A program made the translations under genes and the position numbers. A stretch of DNA of 64,000 nucleotides, from positions 1 to 64,000 of the forward strand of contig CACBAM010000003.1 in the NCBI GenBank assembly GCA_902537215.1, in the 5' to 3' direction. Numbering within the stretch: position 1 is the first letter of the stretch; the number at the start of each line of letters is the position of its first letter. Shown here piece by piece: positions 62,240 through 64,000 of the stretch. The stretch is from an uncultured Alphaproteobacteria bacterium (GTDB taxonomy: Bacteria > Pseudomonadota > Alphaproteobacteria > Rhodobacterales > Rhodobacteraceae). The notes under the pieces were generated by a model that did no database searches, was not told the DNA's origin, and worked only from the letters and a program-made list of their open reading frames with translations.

Positions 62240-63022
62240 ATGACTATTTTTCACGTTTTTGTTTTGTCTCTTATACAGGGCGCAACGGAGTTTTTGCCAG
62301 TCTCTTCTTCCGCCCACTTAGTTCTTTACAACAAATTTGTGATTGGTCTACAGAACGATTTAAGCCTAGACATTGCCATGCATATTGGCAGCCTCTTAGC
62401 AGTTATTTTGTTAGTTTCAAAACCCCTAAAGGAACATATGAACAATGTTTTGATAAAAAATGGTGTGAGAAAATCAGTTTTTTTCCTAGCTTTAGCAACG
62501 TTTCCACTTGTAATTATGGCTTTATTCTTAGAATATGCACGTCTTCTTGATCTATCAAGACAAGTAGAGATAATTGCGTTATCCAATTTAATATTCGCTC
62601 TGTTACTTTTTGTGTCTGACAGAAACCAAAGCCAACGCAAACTTTCGGATATTACGGCAAGAGATGTTTTGGTGATGGGTGTTTGGCAGTCTTTTGCTGC
62701 CTTTCCTGGAACGAGCAGGTCTGGTGCCTCTATAACTGGCGCACGGTTTTTAAATTATGGCAGAAAAGAAGCAATTATCATTTCTGCCGTACTAAGTATA
62801 CCAACACTAGCAATTTCAAGTGGCTACATTGGATTCAAATTTTTTAGCAGCCCAAGCAAAATTGATATTGAATTTATTTTCTATGCAACAATATTTTCAT
62901 TCATTTTTTCCTATTTAGCCCTGAAGTTCTTTGTGAAGTTTGGAGAACTTTTTTCTTTCACTCCCTATGTAATCTACAGGTTCCTGCTCGGATTAGCTTT
63001 ACTAACATCACTGTATCTTTAA
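62240..63022 (+). CDS. uppP: Undecaprenyl-diphosphate phosphatase
   Basis: 260-aa membrane protein (about eight segments) of the BacA/UppP family. Signature motifs: QGATEFLPVSSSAHLVL with the catalytic Glu, and FPGTSRSGASITGARF with the second conserved Ser/Arg. It recycles the lipid carrier for peptidoglycan. Its stop overlaps the NDUFA9-like gene by four bases on the other strand. Confidence 0.95.
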   Translation: MTIFHVFVLSLIQGATEFLPVSSSAHLVLYNKFVIGLQNDLSLDIAMHIGSLLAVILLVSKPLKEHMNNVLIKNGVRKSVFFLALATFPLVIMALFLEYARLLDLSRQVEIIALSNLIFALLLFVSDRNQSQRKLSDITARDVLVMGVWQSFAAFPGTSRSGASITGARFLNYGRKEAIIISAVLSIPTLAISSGYIGFKFFSSPSKIDIEFIFYATIFSFIFSYLALKFFVKFGELFSFTPYVIYRFLLGLALLTSLYL

Positions 63023-63951
63023 CCACGCTTAAAACGATTAACAATATTTGGCAAAATTATTTTAAGCTTCTTTGGAACTATACCTAAATCTGAAAACTTC
63101 TCGGTTTTTAATTCTACCACGTTATCATTCTCAAGACTTTTTACCTGTGCCAAGGTTAAAAAGGCTGGTACGATGTCGCCTAATACCAAACGGAAAAAAT
63201 CATTTGTTGCAGCAATTATTCTTGCCGGTAAAAAAGGTATCTTTAATATAATCCTTTTCCGTTTTATTTCAGATAATAACATATCGATAAGCTCTTTGAA
63301 TGTGTATATTTCATCTCCTCCTAATTCTATATATCTTTTCCGCTGATCAGACTCTACCAATAAAGTTACAGCTTTGGCTACATCATCAACATATACCGGC
63401 TGAAACTTTGTACTCGAACCTATAACTGGGATAAATGGACTAATTGAGGATAATTTTGCAAATCTATTGAAAAATGTATCCTCATTTCCAAATATTAAAG
63501 ACGGTCTGATGATGTTAGCATCTGTAAAGCAATCAAGAACGGCTTCTTCGCCTGCACCCTTTGACTTAAGCAGAAGACTGCTTGATTTGGACGATGCACC
63601 TAAGGATGATATATGAATAAATTGATTTACCCCTTGCTTTTTTGCCTCTCGAGCCAAATTTCTAGCTGCATTAACGTGGAGATTGTTAAAAGACTGTGAG
63701 CGCGTTTCAAAAAAGGTCGCTACACAATTGATTACACAATCTGACTCCCTTATATAATCCCCTAGCTTTTGCTCTTCTTTTATGTCTCCTCTAAACAATT
63801 GTATTTGACCCACTTTACCGTAAACCCTCAAAAAAAGAGCTTCATTTGGGTGACGCGTAATAACCCGTATGAAGTAGCCCTTAGAAGCTAATTGTCTAAC
63901 TAAGTACCTGCCCAAAAAGCCAGAACCACCGAAAATAGTCACTAAATTCAT
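63019..63951 (-). CDS. NDUFA9-like complex I-associated NAD(P)-binding protein
   Basis: 310 aa atypical SDR. GGSGFLGRYLVRQLASKGY binds the nucleotide; ISSLGASSKSSS and LRPSLIFGNEDTFFNRFA, QPVYVDDVAKAV and YIELGGDEIYTFKEL are typical of the NDUFA9 family of alphaproteobacteria. No catalytic YxxxK is evident, as in that family. In mitochondria the homologue is a structural subunit of respiratory complex I. The ATG is preceded by GGAA; the remaining 49 bases to the window end hold only this leader. Confidence 0.88.
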   Translation of the reverse strand: MNLVTIFGGSGFLGRYLVRQLASKGYFIRVITRHPNEALFLRVYGKVGQIQLFRGDIKEEQKLGDYIRESDCVINCVATFFETRSQSFNNLHVNAARNLAREAKKQGVNQFIHISSLGASSKSSSLLLKSKGAGEEAVLDCFTDANIIRPSLIFGNEDTFFNRFAKLSSISPFIPVIGSSTKFQPVYVDDVAKAVTLLVESDQRKRYIELGGDEIYTFKELIDMLLSEIKRKRIILKIPFLPARIIAATNDFFRLVLGDIVPAFLTLAQVKSLENDNVVELKTEKFSDLGIVPKKLKIILPNIVNRFKRG

Positions 63952-64000
63952 AAAGTCTGTTCCTCAAAAGTTAAATGTAAGATAGTGTAATTACTTTACA

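Noticed and set aside
1-64000. CRISPR arrays, tRNA or rRNA genes, insertion sequences and prophage genes
   Set aside because: None seen: gaps are short, no repeated spacers, no tRNA-like cloverleaf and no transposase, integrase or phage structural proteins among the frames.

Overview
The window is compact, AT-rich bacterial chromosome with about 64 protein-coding genes. Almost all gaps are under 200 bases, many stop/start codons overlap, and I see no tRNA, rRNA, CRISPR array, insertion sequence or prophage. Gene content and order point to a streamlined marine alphaproteobacterium, probably Rhodobacterales-like. The clues are mutM / enoyl-CoA hydratase / rpsT / dnaA / dnaN / recF in one block, an IalB-family protein next to rlmN, a RibA with a long N-terminal extension, ftsK-lolA-xth, and uppP with an NDUFA9-type gene beside a peptidoglycan/queG/gltBD block. 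This placement is inference from recalled gene orders; no search was run.

Layout. 1-7 kb: an amidase cut by the left edge, ftsK, lolA, xth with a response-regulator-like gene, and ribA. 7-11 kb (minus): an operon of EamA transporter, old-yellow-enzyme reductase, malonyl-CoA synthetase and a YggS/PLP protein. 11-17 kb (plus): a complete LIV-type ABC importer (binding protein, two ATPases, two permeases) ending in a homocysteine S-methyltransferase. 17-21 kb (minus): TerC-like protein, glpD and glpK. 21-27 kb: a divergent FMN hydroxyacid dehydrogenase, a glycine-zipper protein, a divergent CaiB CoA-transferase / PhyH dioxygenase pair, an esterase and a second EamA exporter.

26.9-31.8 kb (plus): the most distinctive region, a tight seven-gene cluster around a methanethiol oxidase (SBP56 family). 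It holds an active-site-less SDR, a GFA/CENP-V zinc protein, a rhodanese, the oxidase, a [2Fe-2S] ferredoxin, a YccU-like CoA-binding protein and an FMN hydroxyacid dehydrogenase. Methanethiol oxidation yields formaldehyde, sulfide and peroxide, and the neighbours look suited to the first two. 31.8-38 kb (minus): recF, dnaN, dnaA, a second rhodanese coupled to dnaA, rpsT, enoyl-CoA hydratase and mutM. 38-49 kb: xseB-ispA, asd, a dienoyl-CoA-isomerase-like crotonase, a hydrolase, the NAD(P)HX repair enzyme, a duplicated small-domain protein, a tyrosine phosphatase with a KduD-like SDR, and leuCDB. 49-64 kb: IalB protein, rlmN, two L,D-transpeptidases around a CAP lipoprotein, then the minus block gltB-gltD-mtgA-GST-queG-SDR, and finally uppP facing an NDUFA9-like gene.

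Overall the window combines housekeeping (replication start genes, division, envelope synthesis, leucine and glutamate synthesis, riboflavin) with uptake and breakdown of small organic and organosulfur compounds, glycerol 3-phosphate and acyl-CoAs. That fits an aerobic heterotroph feeding on dissolved organic matter. No stretch longer than about 200 bases lacks a gene.
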